From the NCBI GenBank assembly GCA_026413185.1, contig CM048654.1, forward strand, positions 2,423,001-2,487,000: 64,000 nt of DNA, in the 5' to 3' direction. This DNA is from Pueraria montana var. lobata. Taxonomy: Eukaryota; Streptophyta; Magnoliopsida; Fabales; Fabaceae. Positions 49,132 to 61,134 of this stretch are shown in pieces. Within the stretch, counting starts at the first letter, position 1. Each line of letters starts with the position of its first letter. The translations under genes and the position numbers were made by a program. Under the pieces are notes generated by a model. The model was given only the letters and a program-made list of their open reading frames with translations, was not told the DNA's origin and did not search any database.

Positions 49132-52100
49132 CTATGGCTGTGGAGGTGGTTCTTGTGGTGGTGGTGGTGGTTGTTCTGGTGGTGCTTGGGTAGGTGGTGC
49201 TGGTTGATGAGGTTGTGGTTGGACGGGTGGAACAGCATGAGCAACTTGTCCAAGCAGGTTGGCTGCAGTATTTTGAATTTGGTTCACAAGCGTCTGGGAG
49301 AGGCTCATGAATTGTTCAGTGATGGCATTCTGCAGCAGCATACGATGTTGAGCAGCCTTAGCCTGCTGCCTTTGCTGAAAAGCTTGAAGGGCTGCTTCGG
49401 TTTCCAACTGTTGTTGTCTCAGAGCCTGTTGCACGATCTCGTGAAAACGATCTTTTGAGACCCCTTGAGGTTCAACAAATCGCAAGGGATGGATGCCCCT
49501 TGGACTTGAAGATCCTGTGGGAACCAGTTGACGTGTACCCGAGTGGGCTTCAGTAGACGCATCAACAATGGGGAAGCTGGTTATATCTTCAGCAGGAGGC
49601 TTTGCTGCAGTTTAGTCCATGGGCTTGGATGCTTCAACAATAGGCTCTTCATCATCCTTAGACTTTCCAGATTGGACGGAAGGTTCTTCATGTGAAGTGA
49701 CAAAGTGTTCCACGTCTACTGGTACAGAAGGGTCCAAGTCAAGATGAGCTAACACCTTTATTAACTTGGCAGATGCTTCATCCAACTTTTCTTGTGTAGC
49801 TTTCGACTTGATAACCTGATCTTCCTTTTCTGTGGTTGCAACCTTAGCTTGCTCAAGAGCTAGCTGCTCTAGACGAGCTTGTTCTGCTGCTCTGGCTTCT
49901 TCGTCTCTGTACTCCTCATGCAGAGTTTGGAGTTCCTCTACAAACTCTGTGCGATCCAATGTTCGAAGATCAAACACTTTGTTGCTTCTGATGATAGGCA
50001 GTGTCTTCATGAACTCCAGATAGTCATCTGAATCTTTTAGAAAGCAAGCAAAGGTGTCTGTGAAGTGATGAGTCTTCACTGGAGGCAGCACCTCAAGACC
50101 ATGAGGGGGTGAACAAAATCACTCTTGGAGCTGCCAGAGGAGGAGGCCTTCTGGGAGTCATTCCATAAGATCTGGCGCCAAAAGGTAACGGAATCAAAGG
50201 TTCCAAGTGGACGCGTAAGCTTACCAGTCTTGTCAAACAGATGACCCCAGGTATGAGAGGATTTTTGCAGGGTTTCAACTTTCTCTTCCCTGCTTGGCAT
50301 CTCAATGCCATAGAATTTGTATCCTTTCTTTCGACCAGCATCATATAAGGGTAGTCTGGGACACACCCTGTCTGGTACAAATTTGATTTCTGTGGCGCGA
50401 CTTATGTGAAGGTTTAGTGGGTAGGCTCTGGCTTGGTTTGGTATATATATCTGTTGAAGAAGTTTGCCAAGATCATCATAGTCGCTTGGCTGGAAGTTAA
50501 GCACTGGAGATCCAGCAGGTAGAGGCAGGAACTTTGTAATGGGAGTCCAGATGCGAACATCCTTGACCCACTCTACATCTGGACGCTGCTTCATCTTGGA
50601 AGGGTCTAGGCTTTCTTTAATGGCCAACTGCAATTCTATGGCCAGTTCAATATCCCTGCTAACAGGGGGCTTCTTGGACGGTGCCTTCTTCTTTCTTGGA
50701 GCCTTCCCTTTCTGCTCCGCAACCGCCTTTATGAATCGAGAAGCAACCTCTACATTTGGTTCAGGCTGGTCTGCTGCTGCTGGACGCACCCTTTGTTGAG
50801 TTCCAGTTGGACAGGAGTAAGGATGAGGCATGCAGATCAAGTGTGGATACACTTCTCTCATCCAAGTGGGCAGAGGGTTGCTGATTATTGCTCCTTCTGG
50901 CATTGCAGCATTGTCAACTGAAGGAACATGAGCATAATCACGTTTCGTCCACTCTGGTGCTGAGACAGTAGTCAGATGCCTCTTCAAGGGTTCTTGTAGA
51001 GGCCTCCGGATCACATTGCGCTTCTTACAGTAATTCTGTTCATTTCGTGTAAGAAATGCAATCGGGAAACGTTCTCTTCTTCTTCTTTGGTTTTCTGCTT
51101 GGGGGTATGGTCCATGGGGACCAGGCATCCCTCCATGCATCCCTTGGACGCACAAACTTGGACAGGTCCAAGTGAAGATGTGGAAGCTGGGTTGTTGATG
51201 TGGATGGAGCACTGGATGGAGCTGGTAGTGGGGCGCTGGTGGATATGCTGTCGGTGTCTTGGGAGGAGGGTGGTAGAACTGCAACTCTCCTTGGCCTTGC
51301 TGCCTGAGTCTTAACTCGTTGAGGCACGTTAGAAGGAAAGAAAGTTGGTTCAGCAGATTGTACCTTTTGCTTCTTCTGCTGAGAGGCCTCTTTCTCCTCC
51401 ACTTTCTTCTTGATTTGACCAATTGGAATCTGGTCAGAGTCGTCCAGTATTTGAAGCTTCCGAACCTTTGGCTTCTCTGGAACAAGCTTCACTGGAGCTG
51501 CCTTTGGACGCTGCTCAGCTTGAGCAGGTCTGGACGCATTTCTGCCGGGGACTGAGCAGTGGAGGTATCAGCATGTCTTTTCTTGGTTCTTCTCTCCTTT
51601 TCAGCATCTTCTTCATGCTTTTGAGACATTTAACGTGTTATCTTTCTGCTCCCCTGTTCATCCATCAACCTTTTGATTTTCCTGCCAATGCCAAGAAGAT
51701 CAATCTCCTCCTTATCATCATTGGAGATAATCTTGCTTTGTTCATGTCGTTTCTTATTGATGCTATCTTCGTCCAAATCCCTTAGGACCTTGGCTGTCAA
51801 CTTGATCTTCATAGGCTTTATGTTGGACTCGCCAAATGGTTGTTGTGTTTCCACCATTTGCCCTTTCTTCACAATATCTTCGTGAGAAGCTTCGTCCAAT
51901 TCATCAAAGAAACATTGATAGACCTTCTGGTCCCAGAAGATCTTGTTCAGCAGGGCGGCGTAGAAGATGTCATCATTTCCACCAACAGTCTTCATCATTC
52001 TCACGATGTTGATGTAAATGGTGTGAGGAAGGTTGAAGGGGATACCTTCCATAATGTGGAATATCACGAACTTGTGTAAGTCCGTGACTGAGTCCTTAGA

Positions 52101-52604
52101 CCCAGCTTTGTGCAGGATACTCTTGTTGCACACCTGCTACCAGATCTTTGCTTCCTCACACAAGTTCTTGTACTAAATCTTTATTGAGGTGGTGGATTTG
52201 GTCTTGCAGAGCACGTTTACAACGTGATTGCCGTACTGCTTGGCCCAGTCTGTCCTGTACTGGTTCTGCTCCCTAATGCAACCAGTTACCTTTGCAATGG
52301 ACTCGGTGGACAGTGTCACCTCTCGTCCAAGAACAGTGGCTACGAGCTCCCTTGAGCTCTGGAATTTGGCATTTCTCCAGAACATCCTGATCAACTCAGG
52401 GAATATCTTCTGGTTTTCGTTGAAGTAGCCTCTGATTCCACACTTCAGAAGGCTTTCGTTCAGGTTCAGGCCCAGCTTTTCCAGCTTTTCAACATCGAAG
52501 AAGTGTTCAATATGCACTGTAGCAGCACCTTGACACACCACCGTGGTCTCAGGGTAGGTGTGGACGTCGAGTTCAGAGTTGCTTGAGCTTGCAGAGTTTG
52601 ACAT
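49132..52604 (-). pseudogene. envelope-like extra ORF of element B, broken
   Basis: Long reading region downstream of pol in the same sense, about 1150 codons if continuous. The ATG at 52604-52602 is the first good start and opens a Ser/Asn-rich N-terminus. In order: an alpha-helical domain with FWRNAKFQSSRELVATVLG (about 52300-52420), resembling the 'putative plant transposon protein' domain; a Lys/Glu-rich region (51630-51780); a basic Pro-rich stretch (51040-51490); a globular part (50150-51000); a Glu/Ala-rich coiled coil (49650-50000); a Gln-rich helix (49270-49450); and a Pro-rich C-terminus. No signal peptide or membrane segment is evident, so 'envelope' describes position only. Breaks: stops at 52173-52175, 52137-52139, 51630-51632 and at 49612, with frame changes near 51550, 51100 and in a C run near 50105. 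It could once have been two ORFs. Confidence 0.72.
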
Positions 52605-52800
52605 GGTAAAAAAGTTTGGATTTTTAGGTTTTCTGAGAGGGTTTTGAGTTTCAGAGAGAGAAAGAGAGAGAGAGAGCTTAAGGGTGATGATAATCTCAGA
52701 GAAGATGGGTACGATAGGGATTTTCTGGGACGATTTGATAGTTGTATATTTGGGCTTTGTTTGGAGAATGTGAAACAATTTTTGGGCTTTTTTTTTTAAT
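52605..52800 (-). promoter_or_regulatory. gene-like leader and possible promoter of the extra ORF
   Basis: Read on the minus strand towards the ATG at 52604: two AAGCCCAA motifs (52782-52789 and 52750-52757), a long CT repeat (about 52652-52676), an AAACCCT telo-box-like site (52638-52644), then a C/A-rich leader without an upstream ATG near the start. GCCCA elements, CT-rich leaders and AAACCCT are common at the 5' ends of ordinary plant nuclear genes. The promoter role is inference. Confidence 0.45.
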
Positions 52801-53096
52801 ATTTGAAATGGAAATTACACCATAAAACCCGCTATGATGAGGCGTGCGAAGAATGTGGGTAACTGTGTACGGTTACTAACATTTCGGTGACTCAGCATAG
52901 AGTATTAACTCATACTTACTCTAAAACGAACCGTTTTGGCCATTTGAACAATGTTAAAAAAAAGCTAAGATAAAAGCATCGTCCAGTTGTTGGACTTAAG
53001 TGTAATATATGCAATGCATGTGCATGACTTAGTGATCCTTGGACAACATGTCCTTTGGACGCTATGGTTTTATTGGACGCACCATATAGATGTTAA
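52801..53096 (-). other. spacer between pol and the extra ORF
   Basis: About 300 bp with no open frame. It starts beside a homopolymer tract (T run near 52787-52798) and holds a TGGACG group: CGTCCA near 52981, TGGACG near 53056 and 53073. I see no splice site or promoter I would defend. Confidence 0.6.
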
Positions 53097-56000
53097 TCAT
53101 TCCTTTATAGAGTCCATGCCAAATTTGTTCCTCAGAAGGATTAGCTTGTCTTCAGTAAGGGGTTTAGTAAATATATCAGCCAGCTGATTATCTGTGGTTA
53201 CAAAGTGTAGTTCCACAGTACCCTTCTGAACATGATCTCTTATAAAGTGATGTTTAATCTCTATATGCTTAGCCCTTGAATGCAATATAGGATTCTTAGA
53301 GAGATCTATAGCAGCTTTACTGTCACAGAAAATAGGAATTTTACTCTCATATATGCTGTAGTCCTCAAGTTGATGTTTGATCCATAAGATTTGAGAACAA
53401 CATTTTGCAGCTGAAATATACTCTGCTTCAGCAGTGGACAGAGCAATGGTTCCTTGCTTCTTGCATATCCAGGAGACTAGATTACCACCAATGAAGTGAC
53501 ATCCTCCACTGGTGCTTTTTCTTTCAATTCTATCTCCAGCATAATCAACATCACAGTATCCAATTAGTCTGAAATCTTTCTGCCTTTAGAAATATAAACC
53601 AAGATTAGTGGTTCCAGCAAGATATCCAAAGATTCTTTTAACAGCAGTTAAATGAACTTCCCTTGGGTCAGATTGAAATCTGCCACATAAGCATACACTG
53701 AACATGGTGTCGGGTCTGGACACTGTGAGGTATAGGAGTGATCCTATCATTCCTCTGTATAGAGTGTTATCTACTTTCTTTGAGTTGTCGTCCAGTCCAA
53801 GTACTGTTGTTGGATGCATAGGTGTTCTCATTGGTTTTGCATCGTCCATCTTGTACTTCTTTAGTAGCTCTTTGACATACTTAGTTTGATGTATGTATAT
53901 GCCCTTTTCAGTTTGTTTGATTTGAAGTCCAAGGAAGAATTTCAGCTCACCCATCATGCTCATCTCAAACTCTGTTTGCATTAATTTGGCAAATTCTTCA
54001 CAGAAAGACTCATTAGTGGCACCAAATATATGATATCATCAACATATATTTGTTCAATAATAAAATCAGAAGAGTAGTCTTTGCGAAATAATGTAGTGTC
54101 TACTTTTCCTCTTGAAAAACCATTTTCTGACAGAAATGAGCTGAGTTTTTCATACCAAGCTCTAGGGGCTTGTTTCAACCCATATAAAGCTTTGTTAAGT
54201 TTGAAAACATGATTTGGAAAAGCATCACTTTCAAATCCTGGGGTTGTTCCACATAGACTTCTTCCTTTATGAGTCCATTTAGGAATGCACTTTTTACATC
54301 CATTTGATATAGCTTCATATTGCTATGAGCTGTAAATGATAGTAAAATGCGAATTGCCTCTAGACGTGCAACAGGAGCATAAGTTTTAGTATAATCTATA
54401 CCTTCCTGTTGTGAGTAACCTTTTGCTACCAACCTCACTTTGTTTCTCACAACACTACCTGCTTCGTCCAGCTTGTTTCTGAACACCCACTTTGCTCCTA
54501 CAGCTTCTTTGCTGTTGGGGAGTTCTACTAGCTTCCAGACATTATTCTTTTGAAATTGGTCAAGTTCTTCCTGCATTGCTTTGACCCAGCTTTCATCTTC
54601 TAAGGCATCATCCACAGTCTTAGGTTCTATTTGAGATATGAGTGTTGTGTGACCTTGCTGTCGTTGAAGTGAAGATCTGGTTTTGACTCTATCTTTTGGT
54701 TCTTCGATGATTTGCTCCTCTGGATGATGGTTCTTCATTTGCCAGCTGCGTCCAGTTGGTTCTCTTTGTTCTGCTACTGGACCGTCCAGTGGTGCAGTGG
54801 ACTCTTTAATTGAGACATCATGATTGGACATGTCTGATGACTTACTTGCATCGTTCAATCTAAGATCTATAAATGATTTGTCTAGCTCTGATAATTCCTT
54901 ATCAGGCTTGTTGTCATTGAACTTCACATGGATAGCTTCTCCAACAACTAAGGTTCTACAGTTATAAACTCTGTATGCCTTTGAAGTTTCAGAATATCCA
55001 AGCAATATTCCTTCATCACACTTAGAATCAAATTTTCCCAAGTTATCCTTAGTGTTCAGAATGAAACATTGACATCCAAATGGATGGAAGTAGGATATGT
55101 TGGGTCTTCTTCCCTTCCACAATTCATATGGAGTCTTTTTCAATATCAGCCTTATATAGATTCTGTTTTGTAAATAACAGGCTGTATTCACTACTTCAGC
55201 CCAGAAGTGTTTAGGGGTTGAATTGTCATTCAACATGGTTCTGGCCATCTCCTGGAGTGACCTGCTTTTCCTCTCAACAACACCTTTCTGTTGTGGTGTT
55301 CTGGGTGTTGAGAAGTTGTGAAGGATACCATTATCCTCACAGAACCTTTGAAAACTTTCGTTTTCGAATTCTCCCCCATGATCACTTCAGATAGAAGTAA
55401 TGCATACTCCTTTTTCATTTTGAATTCTTTTACAAAATTTATAAAAAACCTTGAAGGACTCATCTTTGTGAGATAGGAACTTGACCCAAGTCCATCTAGT
55501 ATAGTCGTCCACTATCACCAATCCGTATCTTTTACCACTTACCGAGGCTGTTCTTGTGGGTCCAAACAGATCAATATGTAACAGCTCAAGAGGTCTAGAA
55601 GTGGAAACAATGTTTTGACTTTGAAAATAACTTTTCACTTGTTTCCCTTTCTGACAAGCTTCACAAAGAAGATCATCTTTATATGACATACTTAGTAGTC
55701 CTCTTACGAGGTTGTGCCTATTCAGCTTTGAGATTAACCTCAAGCTTGCATGACCAAGTCTTTTATGCCATAACCAATGATTTTCTTGTACTGAAACTAG
55801 ACATGATACATTTTGACTTGATAATTCCCCAAGTTTAATCTTATACAGATTACCTTGCCTATTTGCAGTAAAGAGAAGGGATCCATTAGAGTTTTTGACT
55901 GTACATTCACCTTTGTTAAAGGCAACATCATATCCACTGTCACATAATTGGCTTATGCTAAGTAGATTGTGTTTAAGACCTTTAACATAAAGAACTTTAT

Positions 56001-56190
56001 CAATACAAGCATAGGGTGGTATACCAATCTTACCTACGCCAGCTATCATCCCTTTCTGATTCCCTCCAAAAGTGACTGTCCCACCAGTTTTGGGTAGGAG
56101 GCTTTGGAACAAACACCTTTCTCCTGTCATGTGATATGAGCACCCACTGTCCAGGTACCACGATTGGAGTTTCTTTCCTACTGTTAAGCA
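53097..56190 (-). pseudogene. copia pol B: protease, integrase, RT, RNase H, broken
   Basis: Replication polyprotein. The protease motif DSG is at 56143-56151. Integrase has its His-x3-His and CEAC zinc region (about 55650-55770), the HIDLFGP and SDHGGEFEN aspartates (about 55580 and 55360) and the downstream Glu block. RT has WVFRNKLDE, YAPVARLEAIR and the catalytic YVDD at 54035-54046. RNase H has CDVDYAGD (about 53540), STAEAEY (about 53450) and FCDSKAAID (about 53320); pol ends at the stop at 53097. Breaks: in-frame TGA at 55387-55389 (an Arg codon in the family, so likely CGA to TGA), a 1-nt loss in a C run near 54243, a 2-nt gain near 54030, and TAA at 53586-53588. All catalytic motifs remain readable, so decay looks recent. 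Confidence 0.93.
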
Positions 56191-58004
56191 TGTCTACAAC
56201 AGGAACAATTTTATCCTTAGGTACCCAAATTGACCTGGGTCCTTTTTTTGTTAGCTTGAAGGGCATTGGATGCTCCCTTCTTAGGCAGGTGTCTGCATTT
56301 GGACGTTATATGTCCAGGTTTCCCACTGAAGTAGCAAATATCTGTTTCCTCGTCATGAATATATTTCTTTCCCTTATATCCATGTCCTGACTTGTCATTT
56401 GGTCTCTTACCTTCACATTTTAAAAGCTTTTTGAGGTTGTCAGAGCCCTTAACAAAGTTTGACAGATCCTTCTTTAGGCTGTCAATTTCTTCATGAAGTT
56501 TTACAACATCATGTGGTTGACCTCTTAAGGAAGTATCTGGTTCAACTTTCAAAAGCTTCTCAACTAGCCTTTTGTTTTCTGCGTTGAGATTTTGAATCTC
56601 TATGGAAAGATTCCTTTCTCTAGTCCTTGAATCCTCACTGGATTTATGGGCTCGAGTAGCATCATTCCAGAGAGTTCGCCTCTCCACATTTGTAATTTCA
56701 TTTTGCTTTGAGAGCTCTGTAAACTCTTTCTATAAATCCTCCTTTTCACTTTCAAGTTGTTTGACACTTTTCTCTAAAACTTCTTTCTCTTTTGAAAGTG
56801 ATTTGGACGATTTCTTTAGAGTTCTGTACGCCTTTGACAGAATAGAAGAATTTGAAAGTAGTTCATGATAAGCTTCTTGAAGTGAATCTATGTCATTAAA
56901 GTCTACCTCATCTTATTCTTTTGGTTTAGAAGTATCTGCCATCAGACATATGTGTGCTTCCTCTTCTTCTCCATCGTCCGATGATGAGTCATCGTCCAGG
57001 TCTTCCCATGTGGACATCAGAACTTTCTTGCCCTTCCCTTTGCTGAAGAATTTCTTCTTCTTGTCCTTGCTCTTGTCGAGATCTGGGCATTCTGATTTGA
57101 AGTGTCCTGGCTTTTTGCATTTGTAGCATACGATTGGACTTTTCTCCTTCTTTTCTTTGAGGCCTTTCCTGTTTAGGTTTCTCCATCTGGATCCACCTTT
57201 CTTCTTCCACATAGCATGTATCCTTTTGGATATGAAGGATAGTTCATCATTCTCGTATGAGTCATCATCTTCATATTGTTCGTCTGATGATGTTTCAGCT
57301 TGCATGGCTTTGGACGATGATGCTTTCCTTGGCTTCTGGACGCTGAGTGCCAAAGACTTGTTTTTCTTACCATCACCATCTTGATGCAATTCCAGTTCAT
57401 GCACTTTGAGAATTCCCACGAGTTCTTCTAGAGACATATCGTCCAGTTCTTTTGTTGCTCTCAAGGTTACCTGTGGTCTCCATTGCCTAGGCAAACTTCT
57501 TAGAATTTTGTCAATATGTTCATAGTTATTATAATCTTTACCATGTGCTCTAAGTTCATTTAGTATGGTTTGAAACTGTCCAAACATACCTTGTATGTCC
57601 TCGTTTTCTTCCATACCAAACAATTCATATTGACGAGTAAGGAGACGGAGTTTGTTACGTTTTACCTGGGTGGAACCCTCATACGTTAATGCAAGAGTGT
57701 CCCACATTTGTTTTGCGCTTTTGAGACTGTGCACCTTGTTGTATTCTTGTTCGCTTAGTGCACACATGATGATGTTTCTAGCTTTGGAGTTGAGATGAAA
57801 TCTTTGTTTCTGCTCCTCCGTCCATCTAGCCTTTGGAATTTCGATGAGGTTCACATCAAGTAGAATGTAGTTGCCCATCTCCAAAACGTCCCACATGTCA
57901 ATATGGCTAGATTCAAAGAATGCTATCATTCTTTGTTTCCAGTAATCATATTTGACACCCTTGAAGAGTGGTGGTCTATTCACAGCTTGCCCCTCGTTTT
58001 CCAT
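56191..58004 (-). pseudogene. copia gag B with two knuckles, broken
   Basis: Start ATG at 58004-58002, 52 nt after the primer site, opening MENEGQAVNRPPLF. The gag body covers roughly the first 230 codons, then a basic linker, a first CCHC knuckle (CYKCKKPGHFKSEC, about 57083-57127), an acidic run, a long coiled coil (about 56430-56900) and a second knuckle (about 56287-56342). In that second knuckle the second Cys is Ser (CYFSGKPGH), so zinc binding would be impaired. In-frame stops lie at 56913-56915 and 56730-56732. Near 56240 a run of T on the plus strand coincides with a frame change, and another lies just before protease. Copy A lacks the coiled coil and second knuckle. Confidence 0.9.
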
Positions 58005-58056
58005 CTTTCTTAGAATCTCTCCTCTGTACTGCTAAGTACTCAACCCAAGAGACTGA

Positions 58057-58068
58057 GCTCTGATGCCA
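58057..58068 (-). other. primer-binding site, element B
   Basis: The minus strand reads TGGCATCAGAGC, 2 nt inside the LTR end. It differs at one base from the tRNA-iMet complement TGGTATCAGAGC present in element A. Confidence 0.92.
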
Positions 58069-58070
58069 AC

Positions 58071-59375
58071 TGAAATACAGAGAAACACACTAGAAGGGGG
58101 GTTGAATAGTGTGTTTATATTTTCTTCGAAATCCTTTTACAAATATGAAGATGGTATATCTTAAGTTTTACAGGAACTTAATGAAACAGAAGATTATGCT
58201 ATCGTCCAGTGGTTCAAAAGCAACAGTTCAATGAAACTGTTTTCTATTTCTCGTTTTCGTTAGAACACACTTAAAATATTTTTGTAGATAAAATGTGTAA
58301 AGAAATACTTTCGTGGTATGTTGAAAAGATAACTTAAGAGATATGCAAGTAAGCTAGAAAGTGAGAGAATAGAACACTTAGTATTATACTGGTTCACTCA
58401 AACTGAGCTACGTCCAGTTCTCCTTCAAAAACTTTTGAAGGGTTCTACTAATCAGAATCTTATTACTAACAAGTATTCTAACCTTGCCACTTCTGGCTAC
58501 AAGTATTCTCTAGGCCACTCCTGGCACACCTTTAATCTCCCCTTGAGATTAAAACAAACCCAAGTATTCTTTAACACTAAGCCACTCCTGGCTTTCCAAA
58601 CAGAAATTGTTTGTGTATAGAAAGAAAGAGTAACTCTCACAGAGAGGATATTACAATAAAAAATGAATACACAGAATCGCTTAGCAAAGCTAAGTAGAAA
58701 GTTCTTTTTCGCTTAAATATGGATCGTCCAGTCGTTTTGATAGAGTTTCAGCCTTTTTGAAATTTTGTCACTTTTTAATGCATGAGTTGGTTCCTCTCTA
58801 TATAGGCAGCTTGGTGTAAAGTAACCGTTGTGGGATTTGTTCCTTTGCCAAAAGCAGTTCTCTCCAAAACATGTGACCGTTGTCACGTTTTGACTTGGGG
58901 TGGAGAGCCAGAGGAGACAACCGTACATGTAGCGCCTCCGCTACTTGTACTTCTTTTATAGAGAGAAGCTTCTATGTTCCTGTTCAATACTTTTCAAAAA
59001 TTCAAATAGATTGCCATGTTAGAATGAGAGAGAATAATTGTTGCATACCAGATAATCATCATCGAAAACGTATTGTCACATTATATGACGTTTTAAGATA
59101 GAAAACGGAGTGTAGGTTACATAGACAATGGACGCTTGCTTTTACAAGAGCATTGGACGCTGACTGTAGTTCTTTACAAAACATATTTGGACGCCTTTCT
59201 TATTGAAACATAAAGTCCAGGTTTGAGAGATACAATACCATTACGGCATTGGATGACGTAGATCCTATAACACTCAAACAAGACCATTAGATACTTCACA
59301 ATTTATCCTTTAATTGTTATCATCAAAACCAAAATTCGAGGGGATGGACATCGTCCAAGGTCTTATAACTTAACA
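58071..59375 (-). repeat. 5' LTR of element B (1305 bp)
   Basis: Plus-strand termini TGAAATACAG at 58071 and TAACA at 59375. The TATA box reads CTATATAG on the minus strand near 58798-58805. The hairpin has arms CTTTAATCTC (58530-58539) and GAGATTAAA (58545-58553). TGGACG/CGTCCA lies at 58203, 58411, 58725, 59129, 59154, 59188 and 59352. It is closely similar to the solo LTR at 19115-20403. Satellite resumes at 59376 with ATACC, the expected target-site half; the matching half was lost with the truncated 3' LTR. Confidence 0.94.
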
Positions 59376-59399
59376 ATACCTTGGTCAGTTGCAACCATG

Positions 59400-61134
59400 G
59401 GGTAATCAAGATGCTTTCTTGATTGTGATCTTTATTCATGAAAGTAGTGAAAAACAACAGACCAAAAAGGAAGCAATCAAGAAGCTCAGTTGACTTCTCT
59501 CTTGTTGACCAAGAAAGCAATGTTTCAAGCAAGAAACCAAGAAAGCAAGAAGGAAATGAAGATAGGAATCAAGATCCCTTCTTGATTGATTCCAAGCTAT
59601 GTTGGTTCTTTGTTTCTTTCTTTCATGGTCATTTCTTGCCTTGTTTGTTCTTTCGTGAGTTCTACCTAGGTTAGACGGAACCATGGGCGCAATCAAGATG
59701 CTTTCTTCATTGCAACCTTGATTCAAGAAAGCAGTCAAGAACAAATGACCAAGAAGGAAGAAATCAAGAAGCTCAGTTGACTTGTTTCTTGTTGACCAAG
59801 AAAGCAATGTTTCATGCAAGAAACAACGAAAGCAAGGAGGAATTGAAGAAAGGAATCAAGATCCCTTCTTAATTGATTCCAAGTGGTGTTTCTTCTTTGT
59901 TCCTTTCTTTCATGATCATTTCTTGTCTTCTTTGTTCCTTTATGAGTTGAACCCTTTTCAGTCGCAACCATGGGCACAATCAAGATACTCTCCTGATTGT
60001 AATCTTCATTCAAGAATGTAGTCACGAACAAGCGACCAAGAAGGAAGTAGTAAAGAAGCTCAGTTGACTTCTTTCTTCTTCACCAAGAAAGCAATGTTTC
60101 AAGCAAGAAACCAAGAAAGCAAGAAGGAAATGAAGAAAGGAATCAGGATCCCTTCTTGATTGATTCCAAGCCGTGTTTCTTCTTTGTTTCTTTCTTTCAT
60201 GGTCGTTTCTTGCCTTGTTTCTTCTTTCATGAGGTCTACCTTGGTCAGTCGCAACCATGGGCTCAATCAAGATGCTTTCTTGATTGCAACCTTGATTCAA
60301 GAAAGCACTTAAGAACAAGCGACCAAGAAGGAAGAAGTCAAGAAGCTCAGTTGACATCTTTCTTGTTGACCAAGAAAGCAATGTTTCATGCAAGACATGA
60401 ACAAAGCAAGGAGGGATTGAAGAAAGGAATCAAGATTCCTTCTTGATTGATTCTAAGTTGTGTTTCTTCTTTGTTCCTTTCTTTCATGAACGTTTCTTGT
60501 CTTGTTCGTTCTTTCATGAGTTCTACCTTGGTCAGCCGCAACCATGAGGGCAATCAAGAGGCTTTCTTGATTGCGATCTTTATTCATGAAAGCAATGAAG
60601 AACAACAGACTAAAAAGGAAGCAGTCAAGAGGCTCAGTTGACTTCTCTCTTGTTGACTAAGAAAGCAATATTTCAAGCAAGAAACCAAGAAAGCAAGAAG
60701 GAAATGAAGAAAGGAATCAAGATCCCTTCTTGATTGATTCCAAGCTTGTTTCTTCTTTGTTTCTTTCTTTCATGGTCGTTTCTTGCCTTGTTTGTTCTTT
60801 CGTGAGTTCTACCTTGGTCAGTCGGAACCATGGGCGCAATCAAGATGCTTTCTTGATTGTAACGTTGATTCAAGAAAGCAGTCAAGAACAAACAACCAAG
60901 AAGAAAGAAATCAAGAAGCTTAGTTAACTTCTTTCTTGTTGACCAAGAAAGCAATGTTTCATGCAACAAACGATGAAGGCAAGGAGGAATTGAAGAAAGG
61001 AATCAAGATCCCTTCTTGATTGATTCCAAGTTTTGTTTCTTCTTTGTTCCTTTCTTTCATGAACGTTTCTTGTCTTGTTCGTTCTTTCATGAGTTCTACC
61101 TTGGTCAGTTGCAACCATGGGTGCAATCAAGATG
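59400..61134 (+). repeat. first copy of a 2866-bp, ten-unit duplication
   Basis: Matches 62266-64000 at an offset of exactly 2866 bp, with only scattered single-base differences. Shared rare features include TATGTTGGTTCTTTG (59597 and 62463), GAGTTGAACCCTTTTCAG and CCATGAGGGCAATCAAGAGG. Ten 287-bp units separate the copies, so whole blocks and not just single units are amplified. Confidence 0.9.

Larger units (their letters stand above)
48453..59375 (-). mobile_element. Ty1/copia (Sirevirus-type) retrotransposon B with extra ORF
   Basis: A 10.9-kb element on the minus strand: 5' LTR 59375-58071, primer site, gag, pol ending at 53097, an extra envelope-like ORF between pol and the 3' LTR, a polypurine-rich noncoding stretch and a truncated 3' LTR (48689-48453). 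The extra ORF downstream of pol, multiple polypurine tracts and the large gag with CCHC knuckles are the combination known for Sireviruses such as soybean SIRE1. All genes carry stops or frameshifts, so it is dead. The 237 bp shared by both LTRs differ at about 10 positions by eye (about 4%), suggesting an insertion of the order of one to a few million years old at usual plant rates. Confidence 0.94.

Noticed and set aside
49153..49458. Plus-strand Trp-rich open frame opposite the extra ORF
   Set aside because: It is the reverse complement of the Pro-rich tail (CCA/CCT codons read as TGG/AGG) and has no support of its own.
52173..52778. Extended N-terminus of the extra ORF starting near 52778
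   Set aside because: That upstream start is a TTG, and the extension encodes the CT-rich leader. The ATG at 52604 is the better start.
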